This document shows, in pieces, positions 1 to 10,720 of a stretch of DNA of 64,000 bases (position 1 is its first letter; the number at the start of each line of letters is the position of its first letter). The translations under genes were made by a program, and so were the position numbers. A model generated the notes under the pieces. It searched no databases. It saw nothing but the letters and a program-made list of their open reading frames with translations, and was not told where the DNA came from. The DNA is from Hyphodiscus hymeniophilus (lineage: Eukaryota > Ascomycota > Leotiomycetes > Helotiales > Hyphodiscaceae), in NCBI GenBank assembly GCA_016508695.1, contig VNKQ01000014.1:1054001-1118000 (forward strand). Direction: 5' to 3'.

Positions 1-1859
1 TTTTGCCAGCCAGTTGTTGACGAAGTAAGTCAAGCCGAAAGTGAGCAAATTCCGGGTGTTGATCGCCACAAAGGCTAGTTTTTGTTAGCATACCTTTACA
101 TACTTGAAAGGTAATTTCCCGACCTTCTTCACTCAGGTCCTCATAGGAGTCAATCACATATCCAAACACACATCCACTGGCGAAAGCCAAGGCCATGTTG
201 GCAAAGCCAAAAGCCAGAACGGGTCCAATCCACTGCAAATTCTTAGACCCAGCATTCCAGATATAGCAAGGTTGACCCCATGACGAATTGTATGTTGTCT
301 GATGAAAACATGCCTGGAGCGCTCGAATGATTTGGAGCGATTCGGACCCCGAAACACGTTCGAAGGTTCAAACTTGAAAGACTTGCAAGGTATCCGATAC
401 AGGACATAAAACTCTGAGGAGCGTGGGAACTTACATGTGTTTCATAATGAACTGAAGCTCCAAAGCCAAAGAAGCCAGTGATACCGAGTAAGAGTACTGG
501 AATCATTAGGACCAATCTAAATTCGGGTTCGTAAATGCCATGATTCCTCTTCGTCAGAACGAGACAGAGATAATCATTGAGTGGTCCAGCGATCGCTTCC
601 CCAATGATGGTCAATAAAAAGGGGGAAAGGCTTATCAGGCCGACTTGAGACACTGTGAAGTTGTATGGCGGAAGCGTGAAGATCGAAGCGTTGACAACGC
701 TGAATACGACAATCCAACTGAGAGTGGTTCCATAAATCAGGAAGGCCCAAAGAACCGCGGGATACCAGAAGATGGCGAATGGACGGACCAGAATCTTCCA
801 GAATGGCGCATTGGAGTATCGGCCACTGATGAATCTCAGACTCTTGAGATACGAAACCTTCTTCTCAGTTGGAGCAGTATTTTCGATATGGGAGCGCTCG
901 ATTGTTCTCATCGCTTCGTCGCCTTGAACCCCTTCCTTTTCGATATCAGAAGTCCTTGGAATAACGCCTGCGTAACGCTCCTCGACAGTCGCTCTAATAT
1001 ATGAAGTTTCGGGGACAAAAAGGACAACCAGGATAACAAATAATCCAAAGAGAATCGCACAGATCCCAAAAGTCCATTTCCATCCGATGTCTTGAATGAT
1101 GTATCCACTGATCAAACTCCCGCCTGAAATGCCACATAGTAGGAATAGATTCCAAGCTGCGATTCGGGTGGCTCGCTGATGAACGAAGTATATATCGCCT
1201 ATTGTGCATTGAACAAGGACCTCATAGGGAGCCATGCCAAAGCCTGAAATGATGCGACTCGCAAGAAAGGAATTGTAATCCTTTGCGAATGCTCCCCAGA
1301 CACTGCCGGCAAACATTATTACAACAGCAATGATGAAAATAGGACGTCGTCCCCACTACATGCGTATCAGTTTCTTCCCTTATTTCGAGTTGAAAGTCGG
1401 GAGTTGCCACCGGGACAGTCCCGGAAGCAACATGTTTGAGGCAAGTTTACTTACAACTTTAGCCAGTGGGTTTGCAATGAACAAAGACAACCCAATAGTC
1501 AAGATGAGCCATGCTGTAGATTGGGATAGGGTGTTGACACTGATGCCAAGCTCTGCAGCTATCTGGACGAAACCGGGAGACAGCATCGGCCCGAACGCCC
1601 CAACAACCGCAGCAGAGAGACCGACAATCAACAGAATTGCATCTTTCTTCCAGACAGACCACTATTCTCTGATTAACTTTGTCATTGAAGAAAGAACGTC
1701 TGATTTTACATTCAACGGATCATTTGGGGAATCCGAAGGCTGAGGCACCAAGATCACATGAGAAAGTCGGCCAGTGCCGTGCTTCAAGAGCTCTCGAGGA
1801 ACTGATTCGTACTCGCGTGGAATGTCAGACTGATCACTCATACAAGCTACCCTTTTCAT
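1..1859 (-). CDS. MFS transporter, DHA1-type multidrug efflux family (3' end off window)
   Basis: A proton-driven plasma-membrane drug or metabolite exporter of the major facilitator superfamily. Exons read 1841-1710, 1661-1455, 1355-435 and 232 to the left edge; frame is kept across all junctions. The start could be at 1859 or the in-frame ATG at 1841. The N-terminus has the family's LSHVILVPQPSDSPNDPLNW stretch, followed by TM helices, the motif-A equivalent ending in KVWGRRP, and a long central cytoplasmic loop rich in charged residues. The fourth exon continues with hydrophobic GPVLAFGFANMALAF and DSYEDLSEE; a very short extra intron probably lies near 78-108. It is divergent from the FAD monooxygenase at 2659, sharing an 0.8 kb promoter, which suggests export of a product or substrate of the neighbouring oxidative enzymes. 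Family is clear; substrate is unknown. Confidence 0.88.
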
Positions 1860-2658
1860 TAGCTACAACATGTTTTTTGGCTAGACGTAACCTACCTGTG
1901 CCAGGCACCAGCTCCATATTGTGATCTTCAAGTATGCCGAATGCCATAATATCGATGCGAAGGAGTTTTGCCACTCTTTCAAATGGAACCTGCGAATTGC
2001 AGTGAGATATATAATGTTGCCAGGCTATAGAGCAAAGACTGAAGGCAACATATCAGCGTTCATAGCCTTTAAGTGGCATCCTTCAAGCTGGCACAGTTGG
2101 TCGATCATCGCGTCGTCTCAATGCTACCTCGACATCATTGATCACAGCTTGCAAGCCGCATGCTGGAGGATCCCCTGGCAAATTAGCTATGGACTCCTCC
2201 GATTGGCTTCGATGTTTTGTGTCAACAGGGAGCTCTATATCTAAAGACCAGTGATAATATTGCTATCCTGTCAGAGGTTCTAACGCAGAGTCGCATTGAA
2301 CGAAATGCCGTTGGGCACGAAGTACGAGTAGTAACGACAAACTGCTGACAAAGCGGCAAGTGCATGGCAGCATGGGGTAAAATGTGCGGGAGCGGGGTGT
2401 TGTGGGGGTGGGGTATTGGCCCACAGTTGAAGTCTTACCTGATCTTCTCCTATCTTGGGATATTTACTCCCCGATGACCAAGGCTCCGAAGTGAAGCGTC
2501 CATATCACAGTTTGGTCTACTGGACGGAGATCATGGCTCTCCGTTCACATGGTTGCCAATTGGGCGTGGCTTTCTTAATACGGTGCACTCAAACTCCCTT
2601 CCTAGATTGAGCCCAAATCTTTTCAACTCGGTTCGAAGTTGCAAAAATCAAAATCAGG
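1860..2658. promoter_or_regulatory. shared divergent promoter region between MFS transporter and monooxygenase
   Basis: About 0.8 kb lies between two divergently transcribed start codons. I see no convincing gene; the open frames here (for example 1921-2244) have no recognisable protein character. The layout makes it the likely joint 5' control region. No specific operator could be identified by eye. Confidence 0.45.
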
Positions 2659-4037
2659 ATGGGCTCATACGATCAGCCTCACCCCTCTGGTATTCGCGTA
2701 GTCATTGTTGGAGCTGGATATGCTGGATTGACTGCTGCCATTGAATGCCATCGAAAAGGCCATTCAGTTCTTGTGCTTGAATCCTTCCCAGAGCTGAAAA
2801 TTCTAGGCGACATCATAAGCTTTGCACCTAACAGTGGCCGGATTTTTCAGCGATGGCCTGGCGTGGATGCTAAACTAGATCCAATCATCCACAAAAGTGA
2901 CGGTCTGCTGATGAAGACATATCTTGGAGAGGACATCTTGAAGCAAACTTGGGCCTCAGAACAACGAACTTATGGAAAAGAGTACAACGGGCATCGCGGA
3001 GAGATCCATGAGATCGTGTACGAACACGCTCTTGCATTAGGCATCGACATTCGGCTCAACCACAAAGTTGAAGATTACTTCGAGACGGAAACAGAAGCCG
3101 GGGTAACAGTAAATGCAGAAAGATTCTCAGGAGATGTTGTTCTTGCAGCAGATGGAGTTCGTTCAAAAGGACGAACTATTGTGCTAGGCCACGAGGATAA
3201 ACCAAAGTCATCAGGATACGCTATTTACCGAACATGGTTTGATTCTACGAAGCTTGCAAAAGATCCAGACACTGCGTGGATGGTGAATGATGGCGATAAG
3301 CACTGTGCTTGGCTGGGCCCGGATATACACTTTATTGCTGCATCTGTAAAAAACGGCAAAGATTTCAGTTGGGTTTGCACCCATAAGGTAAGAAACACGG
3401 TTTTCTTTAACTCAAGGAGCCGAGCTGCGACTGACAACCTCGGAAGGATGAAGCAGATGTGGAAGAAAGCTGGCAAGCTCATGCGCCGTTATCAGATGCT
3501 CAAAGGGTTCTAGAAGGATGGGACCCAATTCTCCAGAAAATTCTGAACGCAACACCATCACCCTTGATTGACTGGAAATTGGTGTATCGAGACCCCCTTC
3601 CAACCTGGATATCTCCCAGAAAGCGAATTGCGGTCATCGGTGACGCTGCTCATCCATTTCTGCCAACCTCAATTCAAGGAGCCAGTCAAGCCATGGAAGA
3701 TGGTGTTACTATGGCAGTCTGCCTGACAAGGTGTGGAAAGGGACGCATCCCGGAAGGTGTTGCTGGATTTGAAGCTCTTCGGTATGAGAGAGCCAGAGCA
3801 GCACAAAAGACGGGAGAACAGACAAGAGATACGTGGCATAAGGCAGATTGGGATGAAGTGAAAAAGAAACCCGAAAGTATGAAGTTGAAGAGAGAGGCTT
3901 GGCTGCTAGACTTTGACGCGGAGCAGTATGCAGAAGATAACTATGCTGCGACTGTGGCGCTTCTGAATGATACAGGTACAGAGGCAGGACGCGAGTACAA
4001 TGTACCTGACAGAGCACAAGTAAGTGCTTCAGCATAG
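2659..4037 (+). CDS. FAD-dependent aromatic-type monooxygenase (salicylate hydroxylase-like)
   Basis: Flavoprotein hydroxylase that would use NAD(P)H and O2 to hydroxylate an aromatic or related substrate. Exons 2659-3387 and 3447-4037 are joined by a 59 nt intron (GTAAGA donor, CTGAC branch point) and give 439 residues, normal for the family. The N-terminal Rossmann motif GAGYAGLTAAIE binds ADP of FAD near residues 17-28. The second FAD motif with AADGVRSKGR is near residue 170. The third signature GDAAHPFLPTSIQGASQAME is in the second exon. The last codons contain a possible donor (GTAAGT), so a short alternative 3' end is possible. No signal peptide. Neighbours are an MFS exporter upstream and a P450 downstream, as in catabolic or secondary-metabolite clusters. 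Substrate cannot be inferred. Confidence 0.88.
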
Positions 4038-4598
4038 GACAATAGCAATTAGGGGACCGGTTTTGATCGCACACCAGCGTAGAACACTTCTTGTGAAGCC
4101 ATCTGTATGATGCATCGAGCAGGGCGCGGAGAGCTGCAAAGTGGTAGGAACAGCCACTTCGGAACCTCATCTGCGCTCTGAAGTGAATTTGCCGTGTCTT
4201 AGTGCCGAGTCAACGGATTCGAGCTTTCGAAATTAAACCGAAAATTGACGGGAACATCTGTAGTCAATGCCAAAAGTGGCACAGGGCTCTTTCCAGGTAG
4301 AATAGTGCGGAAGACCCCTGTAAAGTGAGCCCCGCAAGCAAGTGCAACATTTTGTGGCGCCTATTGAACAGCCTGAAACTAGCTTGTGACCTCTGTACTT
4401 CGGCAGCTTTGTGAGAGGTCAGAACTAAACTCGCGGGGAGGGTTTCGGGGAGGACACTGACGCCTCTTCTGTTGCTTCCAAAGCAAGCCGTCCACAAAGA
4501 TGCTTCGAATGCTTAAGATTGTATTTTATTGAGTGCAGTCTTTGGAGACTCGCATTCGAGAAGACTGTGACCTTTCGAAACCCACCAACTCCTTCACA
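4038..4598. other. intergenic region between monooxygenase and P450
   Basis: About 560 bp with no supportable gene; it holds the 3' end of the monooxygenase and the promoter of the P450. No distinct motif recognised. Confidence 0.5.
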
Positions 4599-6188
4599 AT
4601 GGCTTTGATTCCTATTCTTTCGTTTTGGTATGCCGTGGCAGCTGTCGTTGCGATCCCACTTTTGATACTCTTCAGCGACATATGGAAATGGTCACGCATG
4701 CCACCTGGTCCGCTTCCAATTCCGTTCATAGGCAACAAACTTCCAATTTCCAAGCCATGGATTCAATTTCAAGAATGGTCGAGGACTTATGGACCCATTT
4801 TCACGATCTGGGTTGGCCGTCGTCCAACTCTGGTGATTTCCGATCCTAATGTTGCTGTTGATCTTATGGAGAAGCGAAGCAACAAGTACTCCTCACGACC
4901 AAGATTTGTGGTGATGGGAGAGATATATGATACGGGTTCGGTACTAGTGCAGCCATATGGCAAGGATTGGTCAACTAGAAGGAAGTTGCTACATCGTGCT
5001 CTTACTCCAGCTGCTCTTCGTACCTACGTTCAACGTCAGGAGGCCGAGGCGACGAGGATGGTTGATGGAGTCATGCGGAACCCAGATAACTGGGAGCGAG
5101 AATTTGATCGCTTTACCGCCAGTGTCGTATTTTCGATTTCGTATGGCCATCGGATTGACTCTCTGAATTCCCCTATCATACGGCAACGTTTGGAGTTCAT
5201 GCAGTTCATGGCTTCGCTGAATGTCCCAGGAGCCTACCTGGCCGAGTCTTTCCCTGTACTGAAACATGTGCCGAGTTTCCTGGCTCCATGGAAAAGGAAT
5301 ATCAGAGAGCACGCCGAGTTAGAAACTGCAGCTAATATCGCACTCGTGGATGACGTGAGGAGAGATCTGGACTTTGGAGCGGAGAAGGGCGACGAAGTTG
5401 CTCCGTCACTGACACAAACTCTGCTCTCGGTGAGAGAAAAGGAGGCTATTCCGCTACCCGACAAGGACTTCTCATTTGTTCCCGCATCCTTATTCGGCGC
5501 TGGATCGGATACCACAGCTTCAACAATGTGCTCCGCTATATTAGCTTTCGTCACCCATCCTCAAGTCCTTCAGACTGCCCAAGCGGAACTTGACTCCGTG
5601 ATTGGCTTCGAGAGGACGCCTAGGTTTGAGGACGAAGCCCAACTCCCTTATCTGCGCGCTCTTTGCAAAGAAGTCCTTCGGTGGAGACCCGTAGCTGTGC
5701 TCGGTGGAACACCTCATGCTTCAACAGAAGATGACGTTTATCAAGAATGGCGAATTCCTGCGGGGACAACCATACTTGGTAATACCTGGGCAATCAATCT
5801 GAACGAGGAGTACTATCCTAATCCTCAGTTGTTCGATCCCGCTCGGTTCTTAGATGAGAAAGATTCCAGATTCACCCCTGCTCTGAAAGGCACCAAATCT
5901 CATCCGGCAAAAGCTGGACATTCCTCGTTCGGTTGGGGGCGACGAATCTGTCCAGGAGCGGATCTGGCGGCGAACTCACTCTTTATCGCACTCTCAAAAC
6001 TCATCTGGTCCTTTGATATACTCCCGACGATGAAGTATGATACTTTCGATTATACAGATGGTTTCAATATTCGGCCTCGTCCATTCCAATGCCAGATTCG
6101 CGTGAGGAGTGGACTGCAGAAGAAGGTATTGGAGGAAGAATTGAAGGTGGCTGAAGCCTATATGGCAAAGTTCCCAGCGTATGAATGA
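4599..6188 (+). CDS. cytochrome P450 monooxygenase (microsomal, fungal group)
   Basis: Haem-thiolate monooxygenase anchored in the ER membrane. Intronless, 529 residues. The start is the ATG at 4599, because it directly precedes a hydrophobic anchor (residues about 2-28). A proline hinge MPPGPLPIPFIGN follows. The I-helix has AGSDTT, the K-helix has EVLRWRP (the ExxR motif), and the haem-binding loop is FGWGRRICPG with the axial cysteine. This matches the fungal families that include O-methylsterigmatocystin oxidoreductase-like P450s, though subfamily cannot be set by eye. It lies in the same direction as the FAD monooxygenase, 561 bp downstream, suggesting a shared oxidative pathway. Its redox partner would be the general CPR. 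All core residues are present, so it should be active. Confidence 0.95.
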   Translation: MALIPILSFWYAVAAVVAIPLLILFSDIWKWSRMPPGPLPIPFIGNKLPISKPWIQFQEWSRTYGPIFTIWVGRRPTLVISDPNVAVDLMEKRSNKYSSRPRFVVMGEIYDTGSVLVQPYGKDWSTRRKLLHRALTPAALRTYVQRQEAEATRMVDGVMRNPDNWEREFDRFTASVVFSISYGHRIDSLNSPIIRQRLEFMQFMASLNVPGAYLAESFPVLKHVPSFLAPWKRNIREHAELETAANIALVDDVRRDLDFGAEKGDEVAPSLTQTLLSVREKEAIPLPDKDFSFVPASLFGAGSDTTASTMCSAILAFVTHPQVLQTAQAELDSVIGFERTPRFEDEAQLPYLRALCKEVLRWRPVAVLGGTPHASTEDDVYQEWRIPAGTTILGNTWAINLNEEYYPNPQLFDPARFLDEKDSRFTPALKGTKSHPAKAGHSSFGWGRRICPGADLAANSLFIALSKLIWSFDILPTMKYDTFDYTDGFNIRPRPFQCQIRVRSGLQKKVLEEELKVAEAYMAKFPAYE

Positions 6189-7690
6189 GGAGTGTAGATT
6201 CATATCTGAATCTATCAAACTGTTCTCGTATACCGTGCCAAGAGATCTTCAGATAGCATGTTTGACATGTGCCAGCGTGCCGATCCAGATATCTTGTAGT
6301 GTAGTACCACATGAAGCTGTAAACCAGACCAGCTACTGTATCTTCGTCTTACCAGACTGAGCATTTGAAAGCGTAGTGGCATCTTATGCTTGGATTCGTA
6401 ACCGCCATCGGCTGCGTCGGCATCAGCAGCATCTTTCTGTTGTATGCCGAATCCCACTTCTGTATCCTGGAAGGCATGGTGTAAGAAGATGACGATGAGA
6501 AATACGAAGATTGTATTTGATTCTAATCAGTAACCAGGAAAACTTCATCAAGGCATACAAACCTGTGGCGGCAATCACAGTGGTGCTGTCTAGTGCCTGA
6601 ACTACCCTTCCTCGCCTTGTTTCCCATTCCGTCCCTTTACCGCCTTTGACGCCCTTTCGGGTGTTGAAGACGCGAGGTTTTTAGACGAGCTACTTCGAAT
6701 TGACATTTCGCATACCGAGTATATAGATGTAGAGTCCGTCAAGCGAGATGATGTTTGATATGATGTCCCTTTTGATATTTGCCACATAAGGAGCAAAGGA
6801 CAACGAATCTCAGCTGCAGACCTGATAATCTACATGTACGTTTCTCACAGAACCTCTATCATGGGTCATTTTCGGTCGGGTCGAATATCGCAAAGTCGTG
6901 AAATGGGCATCCCACTTGAGATTGAGAGGCTCCGGGTTACTCAACCGCATCATAGAACTCCTACAGTCCAATGAGCTCATGCCGAGTTACCCAAAGTCGC
7001 TCAAATTGTCCACACCAATTTCGCCTCGAAATACGCCTTCGTTGGTGGCAACACGAAAGGGATGCTGAGGACTTGAGGTGTAATGCAGCCATGCACAACA
7101 GAGAAGCACTGAGATCAACGAGTGGAACAGATGATAAAGCCAGTTTTGTTTCTCGACGCAAATTCCATCTCGGAATGTGAGGCATCTGCTGAACCGCAGT
7201 TTCTCCAGCTCTCAAAAAATTCTCAAAGGAATCTTAATTGCGCTTGAGCCGAGGCTTCCTTGACTGTGTTGCTTGGGCAAAGCTCCCAGAATGCTGCCAA
7301 TATATGCACCACCGGATACAATCCTCATGGAGGATACTTATGGATTGATATGAGTTGGTCTGGGACCTGATCCCTTGAAGGATGTTGGTCGTCCATGGCC
7401 AAGGGATTCGGTTGCGAACGACGTACTCGATACCCTCCCTAGGCAGAAGCCGGTTTCAAAGACTTTGAGCGGGCAAGGAAGACGAGTTGATCGACAGATT
7501 GATTGAAGGGACATGACAACATGTCCACTCGATTTATGAGAAACGGAAGATGTCAGGTCTGAACAAGGAAGCAAGTGAAAATTGAGGCTTGGAAATAAAG
7601 TGAAGCGAGCGGCCCCTCGATTTCACGTCGCGTGCGACGCGCTTCTCCACAATGGCCGGCAGACGATAGTCTACAGTACCTTGCAAGCAA
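6189..7690. other. gene-poor stretch downstream of P450
   Basis: About 1.5 kb with only short, unconvincing open frames on both strands. I see no repeat, RNA gene or recognisable protein. Confidence 0.4.
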
Positions 7691-7699
7691 TCCTGGCAA

Positions 7700-8425
7700 T
7701 TCACCCAGCAAAATACTTATGTATCGTCAGGCCCCGACTCAGGTGTAAAGACTAGACGAGAAATTGACCCAGATAGGCTGAATCGACGCCAACGTCAACG
7801 ATATCGCTCAGACTCTGTAGAACCCAGATCTGCGAATTGACTTGGAAAGATCTACGAGAAATATAGGTGGTCAAAAGTGGTGCTCCTGGGGTCAGATTCA
7901 CACCAAGAGTCGTCCACTTCAGCCCAGGAGTTTCAATATACCTTTGGAGAATGAGGACGCCCAAGAGAAGGGGTCTAAAATGAATGAGGATTTGCTTGAT
8001 ACAATCAAAGGCTAGATCATTGCGAGAGTCAACAAGTATGTCAGCTATCATACAGAAGCCAATGCACTAATCGCATTGGCGGACATTGGACTGGCTAGTC
8101 TGAGCATGGAGAAAGAAGCAGCAGAGACTGCCGAAATGCAAGACGGAGCTGACGCATCTGGCGTTCTGGGATTTGCAATATTCGAGATCGGACACATGCT
8201 CTGGAGTGCGATATAGACCAAGCCAGGCACGAGCTTATTCCCAGCATGTTCGCGAGTCGAATGAGATTCAGGAACATGCGGGGTGGAGAACATAGGAAGA
8301 AGTTATTGAGCGAATTACAGGAATTCTCTGGCCTCTTCGACGCTGAAGCCTTCCAACCAAAGTTCGACGATTGCCAGGCCTCGTTGAATGTTGAACTTGC
8401 CCTACGAATTAAACACTCCTAAAAG
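7700..8425 (+). pseudogene. decayed coding sequence, family not recognised
   Basis: One plus-strand frame reads as protein-like sequence from about 7745 to 8218, interrupted by three stops (TGA, TAG, TAG). Each of these could come from a single C-to-T change in CGA or CAG. The last open segment contains IIARVNKYVSYHTEANALI and an alanine- and glutamate-rich helix. A second plus-strand frame, from about 8210 to a TAA near 8420, then continues with similar protein-like character (KKLLSELQEFSGLFDAEA). The pattern suggests a gene inactivated by point mutation and one frame change, or alternatively several small introns. I recognise no domain. It lies between the P450 and the nitroalkane oxidase, so it may once have belonged to the same locus. 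Confidence 0.3.
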
Positions 8426-10720
8426 TAGGTACCCCCAAGTCAAGAGAGAGAAGTCCAGTCACATAAAGAAAGTGATATGGAGTTCTCGACTGTCGGTCAA
8501 CAATGGCTATTCTGCAATCAAGTGAATCGCATTGGGACTTCCACCGATATCCACCAATAAAAGTACCAACGTCTGTTATAGCCTTTCACTGCTTTTTCTC
8601 TAACATTCTTTCCACTTGCTTCACTCCCTTCAAGAACAGCCTACTGACCCATATAGTACGTGCTTGAATTGTGTTTAGTCTTTCAATTGTAGACCGAAAG
8701 GTCTTCAAGCGCTTGCTACCCCTCTCTGGAGATGTTCTCTCTTATCTCATCACTCCTCGCATCGATTCTACATTCAAAAGGGTCTGGTCGAATGTTCAAA
8801 CCGTCACTCCAAGGCTGTTAGCTCTCTTCGAAATTACTGGACAAGTGCACCCATATGCAATCAAACATGTTCACCGGAATCTCTCTTCCCCCCCACTCGA
8901 GTCTACCGCCTTCTCTATATGAAAAGACAAAGTAGACGAGCGATGCTGATGTTGATGCCATGCTCTGCCCGCCTCCGCAAGCGCTTGACCAACGCTTGTC
9001 CGTCTTCTCCAGCCGACAGCCATGTCGCCTCGAGAATTGGGAAATGGGTGGCTGTACTGGCTGTCTTGCAAGTGCCTGACAGAGTTGAACCGATCAAAAA
9101 CGGGGAAGTCCCGGCCATTGCGATGAATAGCCCACAGGTTGCCTTACACCCATGTGTGTCTGGGAGTCAGCCAGCCCTCTCTTGTCAGTAAACGAAAGTC
9201 TGTCAGCGGCACTGATCTACCTTATAATCCTCGTCCTGTGTGGAAGTATGTGGCTACCCACTCAAGATAGTAGACCGATTTCCATCGCAGAAATAAGGTG
9301 TTTAGACGAACGCCTTCACATAGACGAGGTTAAGGTCATATTCAAATTTCGGAATTCGGTGCAGCCTAGCTACTCTATCAATCTCCTCCCAGACTCAGTG
9401 AAGTGATTACGGAAAGGGGTGGCAAGCGAGCACGAAGCTGAAGAGCGTCGAACTAGACGTATCGCGATACGTCTGCCAGCGCCAAACAGCGCCGAAGCAA
9501 GGCTTCAAAGCTCAACACCAGTCAAGTGGTACTTTGAGGCATCTTGAAAAAGTTTCCTAGAATAGTACCTATTTTCCTCTGGGCTATGTGCCGGATCTTC
9601 TGCAAGCGCATAAAAGAGCTCCTCCCCTGAATCCTCCTCATAACTTGCTTCTAAGATGCCTTCCAATCGAAAAAACTTGCTAGAACTGGATTTGTTAGAT
9701 TATTTCCAGCGTTTTCAGGAAGGCTCTCATTAAGGAAATTTCCATCTACATCGGGAATGATTGCCCAGGTACATTCAATTTCACACGCTCCAAGCATATC
9801 ATGTCTGCTGAGGACGAGAACATAGGTGAAGCGGCCTTTACACCTGGCACTGGTATCGATCCCTGGCCTAGGTCGGACGGCTCAACACCTTGGTACGGTA
9901 ACCTCAGCTCCATCAGGCATCACAGTCCGTGTGGTGGGTCGATTTCCTGCGGACACCAAAGCCTCTCTCTCAAACCGCAGAAGCGTGGTGTAACCAAAGG
10001 CAACCACGCTCCCGTAACGCTGGGAAGCACAAGCATGAGTAAGACTCCCCTCACCTACTTTGGCCCTAGTCTCTGAACTAATGAACGTCTAGCATTCTCC
10101 ATCTAGTGTAGAATAAGGGGACTGGCAGTCTACATGTTGGCTCTTGACGGGCTGAGAACGCCTCCAACAGTGACTTAGTGACGGCGAGGACAGAGCAGTA
10201 GCCGAGACGAGCATTGAGCGGCACAAGGACAGGAACAACCAAACTTGTTGCTTAGAGAGCAAGTGGCTTCAAAAGCTTAGACACAAAGCGCCGATGTAAG
10301 ACAAGGATCTTGGGTTGAACAAAGGATCTTGCCGTTGCCCTACCCTGCCGTGCTTGTCCTGTGAAAGGGGTTGATGCCGTACATATCCATTGCCAGCAAC
10401 GTTCAGAAGTGATTTGTTCATGAATCCAAAGATACTCGTACAGGCGAAGGAACGGTTTCCAATCAGAGAGTCCAGATACGAGATCGAAACCAATCACATC
10501 GTATAAAACTCAAGAGCGTATGTAAACTTCGCATGTCACATGACGAATATAAAGCGGCCGCCCCCTGTCGATTTCAACCCCACAGCATTGTTGGTTTTGT
10601 CCACGCCGTACGTACACAGTGGCTGATGTGAGAAACTCTTCAGGCCTTTTAACATCCCCTCTTCCTCTGCTTGACCTTGACCGCGACTCAGAACGTCGTT
10701 GCTGACCTCAGATCTTTAAA
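8426..10720. other. gene-poor stretch upstream of nitroalkane oxidase
   Basis: About 2.3 kb without a supportable gene. Short open frames at 8671-8922 and 9801-10076 on the plus strand have no recognisable domain. The second begins MSAEDENIGEAAFTPGTG and may be a relic. A perfect 20 bp palindrome is at 9455-9474. The last 150 bp should contain the oxidase promoter. Confidence 0.4.
9455..9474. repeat. perfect 20 bp palindrome
   Basis: The sequence AGACGTATCGCGATACGTCT equals its own reverse complement over all 20 bases. Symmetry stops at both outer bases. It lies in non-coding DNA about 1.2 kb upstream of the nitroalkane oxidase start. It could be a dimeric-regulator site or a cruciform-forming sequence, or chance. 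Confidence 0.9.

Noticed and set aside
1921..2244. 107-codon plus-strand frame in the divergent promoter
   Set aside because: No recognisable domain, poor fit to coding composition, and located between two divergent start codons.
3709..4170. 153-codon minus-strand frame overlapping the monooxygenase 3' end
   Set aside because: Shadow of a strong coding strand; composition lacks domain features.
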